This document shows positions 12,040 through 27,000 of a stretch of 64,000 nucleotides of DNA, in pieces. The notes under the pieces are model-generated. The model ran no database searches and had not been told where the DNA came from. It worked only from the letters and a program-made list of their open reading frames with translations. The position numbers were made by a program, and so were the translations under genes. Position 1 is the first letter of the stretch, and the number at the start of each line of letters is the position of its first letter. Source of the DNA: Owenia fusiformis (Eukaryota > Annelida > Polychaeta > Sabellida > Oweniidae); NCBI GenBank assembly GCA_903813345.2, contig CAIIXF020000004.1, forward strand, positions 7,831,525 to 7,895,524. The letters run 5' to 3'.

Positions 12040-15000
12040 GTAGGTGGTCTCTTTGTGAATAAGTGTAAACTGCTATCATAATGTTATAAGATGTATCCCA
12101 GAAGCTATAGTGCAACTTCAAGCACTGACGCACCTTAATTTAAGGTATGTGGTCTCTTTATAAATAGTGTAAACTGCTAACATAATGTTATAAGATGTAT
12201 CCCAGAAGCTATAGTGCAACTTCAAGCACTGACGCACCTTAATTTAAGGTAGGTGGTCTCTTTATAAATAGTGTAAACTGCTAACATAATGTTATAAGAT
12301 GTATCCCAGAAGCAATAGTGCAACTTCAAGCACTGACGCACCTTAATTTAAGGTAGGTGGTCTCTTTGTAAATAAGTGTAAACTGCTATCATAATGTTAT
12401 AAGATGTATCCCAGAAGCTATAGTGCAACTTCAAGCACTGACGCACCTTAATTTAAGGTAGGTGGTCTCTTTGTGAATAAGTCTAAACTGCTATCATAAT
12501 GTTATAAGATGTATCCCAGAAGCTATAGTGCAACTTCAAGCACTGACGCATCTTAATTTAAGGTAGGTGGTCTCTTTGTAAATAGTGTAAACTGCTACCA
12601 TAATGTTATAAGATGTATCCCAGAAGCTATAGTGCAACTTCAAGCACTGACGCATCTTAATTTAAGGTAGGTGGTCTCTGTGAATTAGACTTGCATCAAA
12701 GGTAGTTACCCCTTACCATTTCCTGACCAATGGTAAGACAACGGGGCAACAAAAAGGAAGAAAATTAGTCATATTGGGACATGTTAATATAGAAATTATA
12801 CTCCTAAAATGTTTAAACCACCACCCCCATCCTTGACAGCATGATATGATGATGTTTTTAATTCTATCCAAAATAATGATTTTTGATGATATTTATTTAT
12901 AAGTATTTTTCTGTAGAAAATTTGTAATATTTAGAAAACTACATGTAAACACAAATAGTTCAAAAAACAATTTTCCATCTTTAGTAGCTATGTAAATATT
13001 GAGTTAATAAAAGATATACTGTATGAACATGAATATGAAACACACATTATATTATTTATAGCCCCTTATATTAGCTAGGGGGATGGGGAATCCTATCTTT
13101 TAAAAGAACAATTGCATTAGTCTCTTGGGTTGTCTATGTAATTTACAGGAGATTATTATCATGAATAAATTATATGATTCATTCATGTAGAGTTGAATGA
13201 GTGCATTTTTGGATGAAAAAACCTCACAGTTGTCATGTCTTTTTCATTGTTTTTCTCTCTAAAATTTGAATGAAGTGTCTGATTTTTTAGCATTTCTATA
13301 CAATTTAGAGTGTTGGCTACATTCATGTATATTTTATTTCTTGTTGTTTCCTTTCTTTTCTCATGTATTTTTCATTTCAAAACATGATCCCTCTTTTTCT
13401 TAGGGACCCTGATTGGCCTGATATTGAGTGAGATATGATACATAATATTGATCTTGTATATGTACACATTAGGAAAAATCCTGGTGCAAATGCATTATAA
13501 CAATGGCAATTATAGTTTTTTGTGAATCTTGGAATCAAGAACAATGCATCCTATCTACCAAATTAGATATCAGTCATTCTGATACTCATAACATCTTTCT
13601 GTTTCACCAGAAACATCTTAGGGCTGAGAAGAAATGACATGCCATGGATTATCATGATGGATATCAGTGTCTACTTATGGTACTTCATCAATAAAGTTTT
13701 GTTTATCATTTTCAATTTTCATTGATGGTCAATCTGAATATGAAGTTAATCTCCCACCAGTAATAGCCACATTGATTTTAATAATTTGTGCAAATTATAG
13801 GGGGAATTTAAATTGATGTTTCACAAAACAATATTTTCTAGGAAAATATCAAGCCCCCCTTCCCCGTTCTCTTGCTACCCTGTTAAACACATTGCATAAA
13901 AAGGCAAAAACATTAATACATTGGAAAGCATACATTCCCTGCACTATATCTCTTGTCAAGGTCACTTAGATAAATAGAAATGAACCAGACTTGATGCATA
14001 GCAGAACCTATCAGACCCCACAATGCCATCAAATACAGGCCCGTAGCCAGGATTTGCCAAGGGGGGTTCACTTTTTGAAAATTTCCAGGGGGGGTTCACT
14101 TTTGACAACTTTGGTCCAAAAATGGCCAAAATCACTTAAAATATGTTCAGAATGATGAAAACTGCATGATTTTGAAAGAATTTTTGGCCAGGGGGGGGGG
14201 GTTCGATCAAACCCATCGAACCTCCCCTGGCTACGGGTCTGAAATATAAAAACATTATTAGGAGCCTACATTTTTCTCTGCTTTTTATGTCAAGGTCGTG
14301 ATGAATAGAAAAGAACCATCCTTGATACATCTACATCGCAGAATTAAATATCTATCTGATCTCACACTGGCATCCATCAAATATAAAAATTCTTTGTTAG
14401 GAAATTATATTTTCCCCTGCATTCTATGTCAAGGTTAAGATAAATGAAATGAACCAGACGTGATGCAATGCAGAACTGAATAATCTATCAGACTCCACAA
14501 TGGCCTCCATCAAATATAAAAATTCTTTGTTGAAAAAAGAAGCCAGTCCTATAATTAAAGTACACCAGACATGAGGAATGGTTTTGAGGAAGTCATGGTG
14601 CCTTTCTGTATTCTTAATATGATCAACAGACTTGTTAATGTTCTGCAATTGCCTGAGATCAATATCTCTGTGGGACCAGTATGTCTAGTGTAATGAATGT
14701 TAGACTGGTGTTCCTTTAGAACTGGGGGGGGGGGGTTACAGTGATCTCCAGTTAGTGCCTTTCTGTATTCTTAATATGATCAACAGACTTGTTAATATTC
14801 TGCATTTGCCTGAGATCAATATCTCTGTGGGACTAGTATGTCTAGTGTAATGTATTTGAGGCTGGTGTTCCTTTAGAACTGGGAGGGGGGGGGGTGCTCT
14901 TCATGTTTTTTTCAACATGGGTACTAAATCTGATTTTTTATCCTTAGTTTGATGATTATGTTATGGAAGATTATTGGTCAAAATTTTCAGAAATCACTCA

Positions 15001-18000
15001 AAATTAGCTTGTTGAGCCAAAGTCTTACATTTTTACCAACACTCGTATATAAACTGACATGGGACATTCACAATTATACGAAACATTAAATGAAGTTATT
15101 TCTCATAGGAATTCAATCATAACAGGTTCTACATTCTAACCTCTCTAATGTTATATAGAAGATAAGTGATCAGATGGATATGTTAATCCCAGAGGAAAAT
15201 ACCATAGGGGTCATTTTTAAAATGCAAAATACAGTGAAAAAGAGTGAAATCATCAAGGAATAAAATAAACAGGCATGTAGTGAACACTCTAAATTGTATA
15301 GAAATATAAGAAAATCAAACAGTTTATTCAAATTTTGAGGAGAAAAATGTGAAATAGGCATGACAGCAATAGACATAATCTCAGAGTTATTCGCAGACTA
15401 TAATAGAGATTCCTCTATAATCAATACAGCTTGGAGTCAGATACTAATAATAGACATAACGTCACAATAACAGAAAACCTATTTTGATTTTGAAAGCTTC
15501 TTCTCAATAGCTAATTCTCTACTGGCAAATTCCAGATTGCAGATTGTCTGATGATGGCTGATAATTCAGTGGCGGTTGGTCTTGATATACAAGGGATTCC
15601 AGGGGGGGGGGGGGGGGGTTAAAAGAGGTGGATGGCTCCATAGGTAGAATTGAAACGCTGTTGCATATAATTGTATCTTGTCACTTTTGAATTGGGTTGA
15701 AACGAGCATTGTCTTAATCATCATGCTATTCAACTTCCTAAAATCAGATATTATTTCTTGCTTCAAAAAGTTCAAAGTTAAAGTGAGTGTAATTGAAGTG
15801 AGTGGTCCATATTTTGTTGATCAAATACATTGAACTAGTTTTACATATATGAGATATAATATCCTATAAGAGGGAAGGAATGGGCAAAGGTCCTTATTCT
15901 TCAAGTCTTATACAGTGTTATAAAGTCTCTTATCTTGCCCCAACATTGTTCACTTAGAATAGGTTTTACTGTATATCTACCGAATCCCACTCCAATAAGA
16001 GTTAACTGGTCAGTCTGACCTGGAAAAGATAATAGGAAAGATAATATGAGCAAGGATTCAGCAGATTCAATTAGCCCATCATCATTCCTTTGGGCATAAA
16101 TAATTCCCCAATCTTCTGCCTAACATAATCTAATCTCACTTTTCTTGTTTCCTGGTTTTATTCGTATAACATGCAATTTGGGATTATATCTTTTGTATGA
16201 AATTCCTTGGCATTTTCTTGATCTTGATTGAATTCTCCATTAAAAGGAGACACCGTCAGCCCACCTTTTTCCTCCGAAGGGCTAGATTTTGAAATGCTTG
16301 TATTCCACAGTCCTTACCAGTTTTTATTTTTCATATTTTTGTTATTTCTTGAATATCTTTGGTTTGAGGTTCTACTCAAGTTTTTGGCAGTGTCTTGGTT
16401 TTAATGGTATTTACCATGAAAATGTAGACATTTATCAGACTATGAGGAAATGAAGATATATCATCTTTCAAAATATTTTATTCTTGAATTTCATGATAAA
16501 CGAATTATAAGATTCCTTCTGTATAAATCACAGGATCTTTTTGGATATGTTAGGACATTTTTTTTCATAGATTTACTCTCTAATTTCTCTCAATTAGGGG
16601 AAAACAGAGAAAATATGATGTATGTCATTTTTGACTTAAGAGTTAAGATGAAATATCAGGTTTGGATGTTGTAGGCTGTAGGGGAACCAAGCCTGAAGAT
16701 TTCTATATGGTCATGCCTATTCCACTCTATTTCTCTCTAAAATTTGAATAAACTATCTGTTTTTCTTGCATTTCTATACAATTTAGCGTGTCAACTACAT
16801 GCCTGTTTACTTTATTCCTTGCTAATTCCTCTCATTTTTACTCTATTTTCTAATTTAAAACTTGACCATCTTAGATTTCTATCCCAGGGTTGAGCAATCA
16901 ATAACGGTCTTGTTCAGTTATACCTGGTTACCTGCAATTACAGCAGACGTTAAGTCATGCTTCAATAAAATATGTAGTTAGTAGTCTTTCCATCAATCTT
17001 CTGCCTTGCACTTTATTATCTATTACCTAAGCTTGTGTTATAGAGCTGAAGGGGGGGGGGGTCATGTTGAGAGGGGAGTAACGGGTGAACTGTAGTTATA
17101 CATGGGCACTTAGCACTAAAATCATTCTGTGGGAATAAAATATGTAGTTAGAAGTCTTCCATCAATCTTCTACCTTGAACTGTATGATCTATTACCTCAA
17201 CTTAGAGCTGACAAGGTGTGGATGGAAGGGGGGGGGGGGTGCATGGTGAAAGTGGAAAAACAGGTTAACTTGGGTGTTTAAACATTCATTGGAAGTCATG
17301 CTTCCATTGTGAAGTAATATAATAATAAGTAATATTCTTCCATCAATCATATGTCCCTCCCCCAACTACACTCTCTTTTTCCAAAACTTGTGCATCAAGC
17401 CAAGAAAACAGGTAATAAATAAGTTTTGGCATTCTATTGTGATGTGGAATTCTATATATATAATTGAGACTGGACATATGTATATTGCATTTGTATCAAT
17501 TCATCTCAGAACATATATTTTTCATTTTCATAAAGAAAATATAGCTTTTGATAAAGGCATATTAACCTCTGTATTGCTGCTATATAAAGTTCATGATTTT
17601 ATTGACCAGACCCAATATCAGTGCTTATGTCTACAATTTCCCTTTCAATTAATGGGCACTTTGGTTTATCCTTGGTATTGGTGAAAGAGCCTTTTACTTT
17701 CTCGGTTATATGTAATATAGATGAATAACTGTGCCATTCAGACTGCTTCTTCAGATTAAATCAACTTTCTACCATTTTATCTGTGATCTGGTCTGAACAC
17801 CTCTTGATGCGAAAACTTTTTCAGTGCCATTTTTGATATGCCATAAATTAACATGTTAATCATGTGAAAACACTTTTAAGTGGGATTAGCTGCCAATCTG
17901 AACACTTTTGGCTTGTCCTAGAGCTGTTTGTATTAGGTGTTCGAACTGTTATGTGTTCTCTCACAGGATATTTTTCATTTCATTTGGGCAGGGGATTCAT

Positions 18001-21000
18001 TAGTTGCTAGTAAGGATTTTCTTACATGTTTTCCTGAATTGTATTTTGTTTCTGTTTCCATGTTAACATTATTAAAGTTACTATTTTCATTCATTTTGTG
18101 TGTTGTTAGGAATTATTATAATGAAACCCCAGACAGAGTAAGAAATATTCAAAATTTGTAAAAAAAGTCTGTTATTCTTCAACTTGGTATAGGAAGTCTC
18201 TAATTCTACAACACAGTCTCTAATTCTTGGGTTCTCAGAAGTCAGTTGCTTCAATGCCAGATCACTGACATATAACCTATTACTGAAATGAAACCCCTAT
18301 AAACCATTAATCACTGGAATGTGTAAATTGCATATTATTTTAAAGGCAATTTATAAAACGGGGATTAATATTTTCAGACTTTTGATCAAAGGGTCAATCA
18401 GAGTGGCAATTACAAGAACAATTTGATTGAAACCCATTAGCCCTTAATAATAAATGGAATCTTGATCTATTGAAAGTGGAAATTATTTTTCAGAATTGGT
18501 ACGTTGAGTAAGATATCAATAATTGTACAGTAAAACTTGTATTTGTTAACATTCTCTGAAGTGAATAGCCTCAATGTTCACTTTAGACAGGTTATATTCA
18601 ATGATCAGTCATCACCAATCATTGAAAGCCAGCATTAAATATTTTGGTTAGCTGAATCTTTCAATGTGAACACCTTTGCCTGATCACTGCAGACATGTTT
18701 TATTATGTAGTGAGACCTGTATATTCGAACACCTTTCTAATCTGAACACCTATCAGTCTGAACACTTTTTTCAGTCCCAAACTGGTTTACTCCAATTGAT
18801 TCACCTGTTTGAAAAATCTGAAATCTGAAGAATTTTGACTGGCCTCAGTTGTATTTTGATTATTGTTTTACTGTATTTCTGGATTGAAATATGGCATATT
18901 CTTAATATCCAATGTTCAAGTTGAATCGGCCAGATATTATCAATGGTTATTAATAGCTTAACTGCAAATTGCTTCTGTTCTCTGTTCTGGTTACTGCTGT
19001 CTTATTAACCCCTTGACTCCCCAGAGTGACAAGAAAATGAGACACAGAATCTCTCACCAAAGTGGCTAAAACTATATTTATCAGATTCAAACATTTTTTG
19101 TTTATTTCATTGTCTAAAACTGATTTTTCAGATTCCTTCAAATGATTTGTTCATTTTTATCTTTCAGTCGTAATCAGATGTCTAAATATTCCTCCCTTCA
19201 TTTATGATACACCATAAAACAGCAACCGTTTTTTGTTAATTGCAGCATTGGTCAAAAGTCTTCAACAATTTAAAATATTCCTTCAAATTATTTTCAGTCG
19301 CAATCAGATGTCTAAATATTCCTCCATTCATTTATGACACATCATAAAACAGCAACTGATTTTTGTTAATTGCAGCATTGGTCAAAAGTCTTCAAGATTT
19401 TAAAATATTATTTATTCGTTTCTATTTTTCAGTCGCAATCAGCTGTCAACAATTCCTCCTTTTATATACAAGCTGCAAGCTTTAGAAGTACTTCTTGCAC
19501 AAAACAACAAACTCGTCTCTTTACCAGAGGAATTGGGACGTCTAGAAAAGCTTATGGAATTGGTAAGTTTCTTGTTTTATTTGATAAATCAGTATTAACT
19601 GGTGGTCACCCCAGACTTTTTTCAAAAATGGATGCATCTTTTTACTTTCACACTTCTTTCAAAAATTGGTCAAAAATATGAGATATTAATTATTTTTCTC
19701 AATTTTTAAGTACGGTATGTACAATAATAACAGGTGTTGATGAAATAATGTTCTAAAAATTCATTTCTTTTAATGTTATGGAAATTACTCTATTATGAAT
19801 GACAGTATACAAATAGTGACTGCCATTGAGGGCAATAGTATAAATTATTTCCCCCGGTGAATATCCTCTAAAATGTACTATTCCCGAAGCCGCAATACAG
19901 AATATCTCGAGCAGAATATATTCTGTATTGCACTTCAAATCATTCAATAACTTATAGTGTTAAACTTTGTATTATTCTTTCTTACACAATGTAACATAGT
20001 GTTACACTTTATATTATCATGTGTTACAGGATGTAACATAATGTTACACTTTGTATTATCATGTATTATTCTTTCTTACACAATGTAACATAGTGTTAAA
20101 CTTTGTATTATTCTTTCTTACACAATGTAACATAGTGTTAAACTTTGTATTATTCTTTCTTACACAATGTAACATAGTGTTACACTTTGTATTCTTATGT
20201 GTTACAGGATGTAAGCTGTAATGAGATCAATCATCTTCCTGTACAGATCGGAGACATCGAATCTCTAAAAGTTTTGAATGTCAGAAAAAATTTACTTGTG
20301 GAACTACCTGAAGGTAAGTGCATGTGTACTTAATCAGCTTCACAGGCTTTGGGTTGAGTTTATAGTCTTGCTTCAAGTCTCTGAACCCATCTTGATTCTC
20401 AAGGTTTTAGTTGCTCTTACTCAAAGTATTATAATCACTTGTAATTTGAAGATGCTCTGAACCACCCTTTTTATCTTCCTCACCACCTTGTAGAGAGCTC
20501 TTATAAAGTGGGGGGAGGGGGTGGGGGGGGGGTCACAAAGGCTTTAGCAAGACTATTGAGTTTATTGCATATTCTGGTATATCTTCATACAGGGAAAACC
20601 TGTGCATTGTGTAATGTGTATTGTGACTTACTGAATACAATAAAATGAAATTAATCAATGTAGAGCTGACACATAAAGCACATACGGTGAATCCTCAGCT
20701 TATTCAGATTCAAGTTGGTGAAGAAATAAATATTTCCAAGCAAAGAGAAGTAGATTATTCAAGCTTCTTTGAGCTGTTGAAATAGTCCTATTTGCGATGA
20801 TTTGATGAAGTAGAGTTATTTCACAGATGTGAGATTTGGGGTTAAACAAAATAGAACATATCTAAGTTAATCTCAGTAACATCCATTGATCAAAACAAGT
20901 GGAATCATTATCTAGTACTTGCACATGTACTGATTTCTTTTTAGAAAAACTGATCTAAATTACTTGCGAGATACTGTTCTATGCTAGAAAATGTTGAAGG

Positions 21001-24000
21001 ATCCAGTGCTAATAGATCATAAGTATAGAGGGGTTTACTCTATAGTTAAAGCTAAATAACACGGTAAAACCTGTGTATAGTGAACACCTATGAAACTACA
21101 AAAATATGATCACTCTAGGTGCAGTGATCTCCCCAGCATTAAAGCAAGTGGGTGCACCTATAACAGGCTTGCACCCACCTGCAGATATATTTACACCTAC
21201 TTCAAAATGACAAGAATGATGAAAAACTGGAATATTTTGACCAGTTTCCATCTGATTTCTGATGAGAATTTTGCACCTAGTATTGCAATCCTTTGGAGAA
21301 ACACTAAGACAAGTGTTCATTACAGATAGGATGATTTGTACTGAAGTCAGTAGAGTATGTGCAGAGGAAGGGTGTCTACTGGGGACAGGTGTTCACTAGA
21401 GAGGGGTGTTCACTAAGACTGGGTTTTCTGTGCATAGAATAAAGGAGATAGGGGGAAGGATGTAAAGGGATTTGAAGCAATACTATTTTAATAGTGCTTG
21501 TATTGTACGAATTTTATTCAGATTCGAAAAAAATCTTGTGAGAATACACTAAACAGTGAGTGATCTCCCAGCATTAAATCAAGTGGGCGTAGCACCCACC
21601 TAAGATTTTAAGAACAGGCTTATACCTACCTGAAAATCCATTTGCACCCACTTGAAAATGAGAAAATCATGAAAAATGGGCATATTTTGGCCAGTTTCGG
21701 TCCGAATTGTGAAAATGAGAATTTTACAACCACTTGAGAAAAAATCCTGTGGAGACAATTAAATTTGACACTTGTTTATCCTTTAAATCTTTTTGAACGA
21801 GGTTGACATTTATGTGTGTAGTAAATGTATGAAGTATTTGTAGAGGGTTTGCAAACATTTGTGAACCTAACAAAGTACAATACAACATTGTCAAATAACC
21901 CAAAGACAAATACAGTTTGTTATGATGTGGTTAACATGAGCCTTTAAAATATGGGGAGTCAGCGATCTCCTTACCAAGACCCTGAGCCCCCTTATTTACT
22001 AAACAACAGTTGTTAAAGAAGATGGGGGATAAGGGGAGGGAAGGGGGGGGGGGGGTTCAGGGTCTCGAGGCAAGGCTATGATCTCCTCAGTATTGAGGCA
22101 ATCAAATTGTTAACCATTAACATCTACATGTATATGAAAATGGGGATAATCATGTTATTTGGTATCTTTTGACCAACTTCAGACAGTTGAAATAAATTTT
22201 TTGTTAAATATTGGAGAAAAATCCACAGAGGAAATCTAAGGAAGAATCCTGCCCTGATGGTATGGGGGGGTGGGGTGACCCTGAGGTTTTTCAGCAAGAG
22301 ATGGTATATCCCTTCAAAAATCATTATTTCGCAAACAATTGAAGAAATTAAGATCTAGTTTCAGAGTTTTGCTGATGACAACCTCCATTATCAAATGAGT
22401 TTTTAAGAATTATCCCAGTTTAACATCAACTCTTTGGCTGCCAAATAATACAATAGAGTTTATTTAAGAAAGAAGGAAAAAAATTTTGAGATAGATTTAC
22501 AGAAGTGTCAAATTGCAGTTTATAATAAACACTTTTTGGTATGTTCTATGACCTTAAGACATCATATTTCAACATTGACTTCCTATAGAGAATCAACACC
22601 ACATTCTTACAGGGTGTGCCAAAAGTAACAGGACTGGTGCTGGAATTTTGTTTGTTAATACTGCCTGTATCATGTTCAGATTTTCACAAAATGTACTTTG
22701 AAGTATTGGAACTCGAAGAACAGAGACTGATGATATATTTCACTGGGGAGTATCGTGATGCAACAACACCGTGTTGTTGCATCAAGATGGCCAGACTTCC
22801 GGTGATAGATTTTCGTACGATATTTTGTTTCCCCAATTAAACCCATTTCTAGGACGAGTTGCTCAATAACCATACACGTGCAATTAGCGCACGATCTATA
22901 TTTAAAGAAACTGTCATTAGTATACATGTACCATCACCAAGAAGCAATAAGTTCACGGTTTTAGTTCCTCACTATTGATGCAACAACACCAAACCGAAGA
23001 TGCAACAACACCCCTCTAGATTTGAGCAATGATGCAGCAACACCAATTAATAGTATAATTTCAGAACACCATAAATCTCGAGAGGAACAGATTTTTAAAT
23101 GCTACTATTGCAACGTTACCAATTAGCCTACCCATATTTGCGTTCTTCTCAAGGCATTCAAAATACACGTCCTGCGGGCGAAGATCCTTTATATGTATTT
23201 TCAAAAATGTATACTTTTACATATTATAATGTACTGGACGTTGTTCTATAACATAGTTCAATCGCCTTTAACATGGCAAGCTTTAGTAACCCAATCTATT
23301 TTCATAAACCATTGTTCCATAGCTTGATGACCCTGACTCCAGTCAGTATCATTCAAAATGGTGGACAAACATCTTTCGTTCTCGGTAAACATGATGAGCT
23401 ATTGGATATTATCATGATATTATCTGTAATCCATCCTTGGAACAGTGATAAACTAGAAGATGTACGTTACCACTGTTTATCAAATTATAACTAAAACAGC
23501 TTAACTGTGACATTCGTGAGTTTATGTTGATGGGATGATTGCTTCATCTATGATATAATATGATATGATTCTTTATTTCCTCCAATTTGGAGAGCCAACG
23601 TGTAAAAATGTCTAATTGACTTTATTAGAGAGGCCGCTTAGTTACACGTAAATGGAAATCTTGCACGACGCACATGTAGAATTATTGCTCTCTTTGGATT
23701 CCTTCTCTCCGACTGAGTAAAAAGGTAAACAAAAGTGAACAAAAAGATTTAGGGCCCAAAAAGGTAAATTGATAGGGGTACAGTTATCCCAGATATCCCG
23801 GGCCCTCGGGAAATATCATATTGTCTCTCGAAATAAAACCAATATTGAATCCCTCTCAGTAAATAACCTTTATATAATAGCATTGTATAACTGCAATGTC
23901 ACTAAACCAACACTCATCCTATACTTGAGAACGATGTACAACTCCTGGATAGCGTAAACTCCTGAGCAGCGTATACAACTCTTCAGCTTGATATATGACA

Positions 24001-27000
24001 TCATACTTTGGGTGGGATAACAAAGGATATACAATATACAATTGTAGACCTCTCTTGAGGTCAACTGGCAAAATTGTATACCGATACTGTAATCCTTGAA
24101 AGTTCGGAGGTCGAGGTCAACAGTACTCTCAGGGTTTACTGTTGAGGTATACACTTTGGCCAGTTGACCGAATAGAGAAGTTAACAATTATTTGTTAGTC
24201 CGAAGAATATAATAATTTGAAAGGTCAACTGGCAAAATTGTATACCGATACTGTAAACCTTGAAAGTACTGTTGATCAAGACCAGAGGTCGAGGACACTT
24301 TTGCCAGTTGACCGAAAAGAGAGGTTAACAATTGTTCTGTTAGTCCAAATAATATAATAATTGGACGAATATATAATCGAATATCACGTGAACATATTTG
24401 ATAAAGGTATCATATTTTAGAAAAAAAATCCCCAAACCGTCGAATACTTGTAATTTTTTACACAACTTATTTTTTCAAAATTAAAGAAATTTCAACATTA
24501 AAAAAACAATTTTTCAAAAATAAGGGTCAACAGTACCTAGTAGTGGTCAACAGTTTACAATTGTTGACCTCCCCAGAGGCCAACCGGCAAAATTGTATAC
24601 CGAGACTGTAAACCGAAAAACTACTGTTGACAGAGACCGAAGGTTTACAGTCGAGGTATATGATTTTGACGGTTGATCGAATGGAGAGGTCTACAATTGT
24701 TTTGTTAGTCCGAGTAAACTAATAATACATATATACGAGAGACGACAATCATCAATCTTCATTTCACAACCTTTTCTCCGAACCACGTTAGCAATATTTC
24801 TTTTAGAATATATGGAGACAGTGCAAGTAGCTTAACTCTGTATTTGGCACATCACGGCGTACTCGTTAGTGAATTTATGTTAATTTTAAGTTTCTATTTG
24901 TATTTTTGCCTATACTTGTCGCCTAGTAAAGTCATTTTCATCAACGTTTACAAAATGTCCGTCATCCATCCATGTTTTTTGTGACGTCATGAAACTTTTT
25001 TTCAGAAGTAGCGGTCAACAGTACCTAGTAGCGGTCAACAGTACATAATTTTGACCGCTAATCACCCAATCAGAATCGAATATTTCAGTGAATTGAGTAT
25101 TTCAATTGAGGTACTAACAACACAAAATGACTGATATCTGTTGTCTTTCCAAAATTATATTAGTTATTTGTAAGCAATTTCCATACGGTAAATCAAGGGT
25201 ATTTAATTTAGAAAATGTATAATCTTTATTTTCAGATACAATATCAATGAGATTGCCTCCCGGGGATTCTGTACTCTATTTAGTTTGCCTTGTATATCCT
25301 TTTAACTTTGATATAGACAAAGAAACCAAACAAAATACGTTTCGTTCATGGACCACTGACTCACGCGTTTTATTCATGTCCCGACCTACACCTGTAAACA
25401 GAACATAAAATAGTTTCTCTTGTTGTTCAATGATACATTATATTGGCGTTTTTGCATCAGCACATTGGTGTTGTTGCATCATCGATAAGAAACAGAGTGG
25501 TGTTGTTGCATCAATAGTGAGGAATTAAAACCACGAATTTATCGCTTCTTGATGATGCTACATGTATACCAATGACAGTTTTTTTAAATATAGATCATGC
25601 GCTAACTGCATGTGTATGATTATTGAGCAACTCGTCCTAGAAATGGGTTTAAATTGGGAAAACAAAACATCGTACGAAAATCTATCACCGGAAGTCTGGC
25701 CATCTTGATGCAACAACACGGTGTTGTTGCATCACGATACCCCCCAGTGATATTTGGTGCTTTCCTGAAAATCTAAACATGAACGGAACACTTGACCTAG
25801 TCCTGGACTAGGTGACTGATTTTATGTAACTTTTAACAACTGATGATATATTTGGTGCTTTCCTGAAAATCTTTTGGGGTACCCTGTATACAAACAATTC
25901 TTCTTTGACAAGACTTGAAAAATTGTTTGAGTCACACCAGTACACTTCTTAGCTCTGCTGGTCTTTCTCAAAAACTTCCTTGATAGAGGGAATGGGGGGG
26001 GGGGGATAGGAGGGGATGTAAGAATTAAAAAATTGGTATTTCCAGAGAACTCAAAGCAAAAGTATTTGTAACTTTGGGAAATGTTGTTAAATTCAATACT
26101 AGGTGCAAATAGAATTTCAAATGGGTGCAAAGGATTTTCACCTGGTTGCAAAATGATAAATTATTACCCGGGGAAAAAAATTATTTTCAAGTGAGCATAA
26201 AATGCCATTGTTTTTTTTTTAATAGTATCAATTGTTAAAAACAAATTCAAGCCAGAAAATTAAAATTTTATTAAGGGAACTCAAAAGTGACCTCCCAGAG
26301 CCTGTTTTGTTTACCATACAAATGCACTGGCAGCATTGATTGGCCTTTCATTTCAACAGATGATTTTTATTAGGTTTGTTTTGAACAAAATTGCTTGTTG
26401 AATCCTGCAACCGTTTCTATGTAAAATTTGTAATTTTCACTAATTTTGCCTTTTTGTTTCATTCATTCATATTTTGCTTGTAGTTAGAAATTCTAATGAA
26501 ACAATACTAATATACTTAGGGCCATGATTCATCGAATATTCGTAGAACAACATTAACTTCACATGGCAAAACCAAAACAATATGAGCTTCTATAAATAAA
26601 ATGTGATGTTTGACATATCAACAAGATGTTTACAAAACTCTCTCTTTCTGTCAGTTGGATAAAGGGTTAATTACCATATTTATGGAGCTGTCACATTTAC
26701 GCATTTGGTCTATGGCGGCCGTACAGTGGCCGTAGCTTCACAAAATTGATATAGAAAATCTACATCGTAGCCTTTTTTTATACTTGTATTTTATGCTGCA
26801 TATTTGTCTCAGTTATGACCGCTGTCCGGTTGCTGTAGATCAAATGTGACTGAGGCATTACTGGTGATCCACTCGATTACGCCGGTTACCGAAACGGTTC
26901 GTTTTGGTAATAAAATGTCGGAATGTCGAAGGTACGAACGTGTGAAATAAGGAAAAAGAAAAATCGTACCTTCGACGTCCCGACATTTTGTTACCAAAAC

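Larger units (their letters stand above)
12690..19160 (+). other. LRCH intron interior, repeats only
   Basis: No exon recognised. The stretch holds two dispersed-family copies in minus orientation, a direct-repeat array interrupted by a MITE (13920-14560), a ~150 bp tandem duplication (14598-14897), a plus-oriented dispersed copy (15215-15352), poly-G tracts, and a ~175 bp duplication with G-runs (16970-17370). Short open frames here have no recognisable similarity and weak codon structure. Confidence 0.5.

Noticed and set aside
17388-17684. 98-codon plus-strand open frame
   Set aside because: No recognised motif, poor composition, inside an intron; treated as chance.
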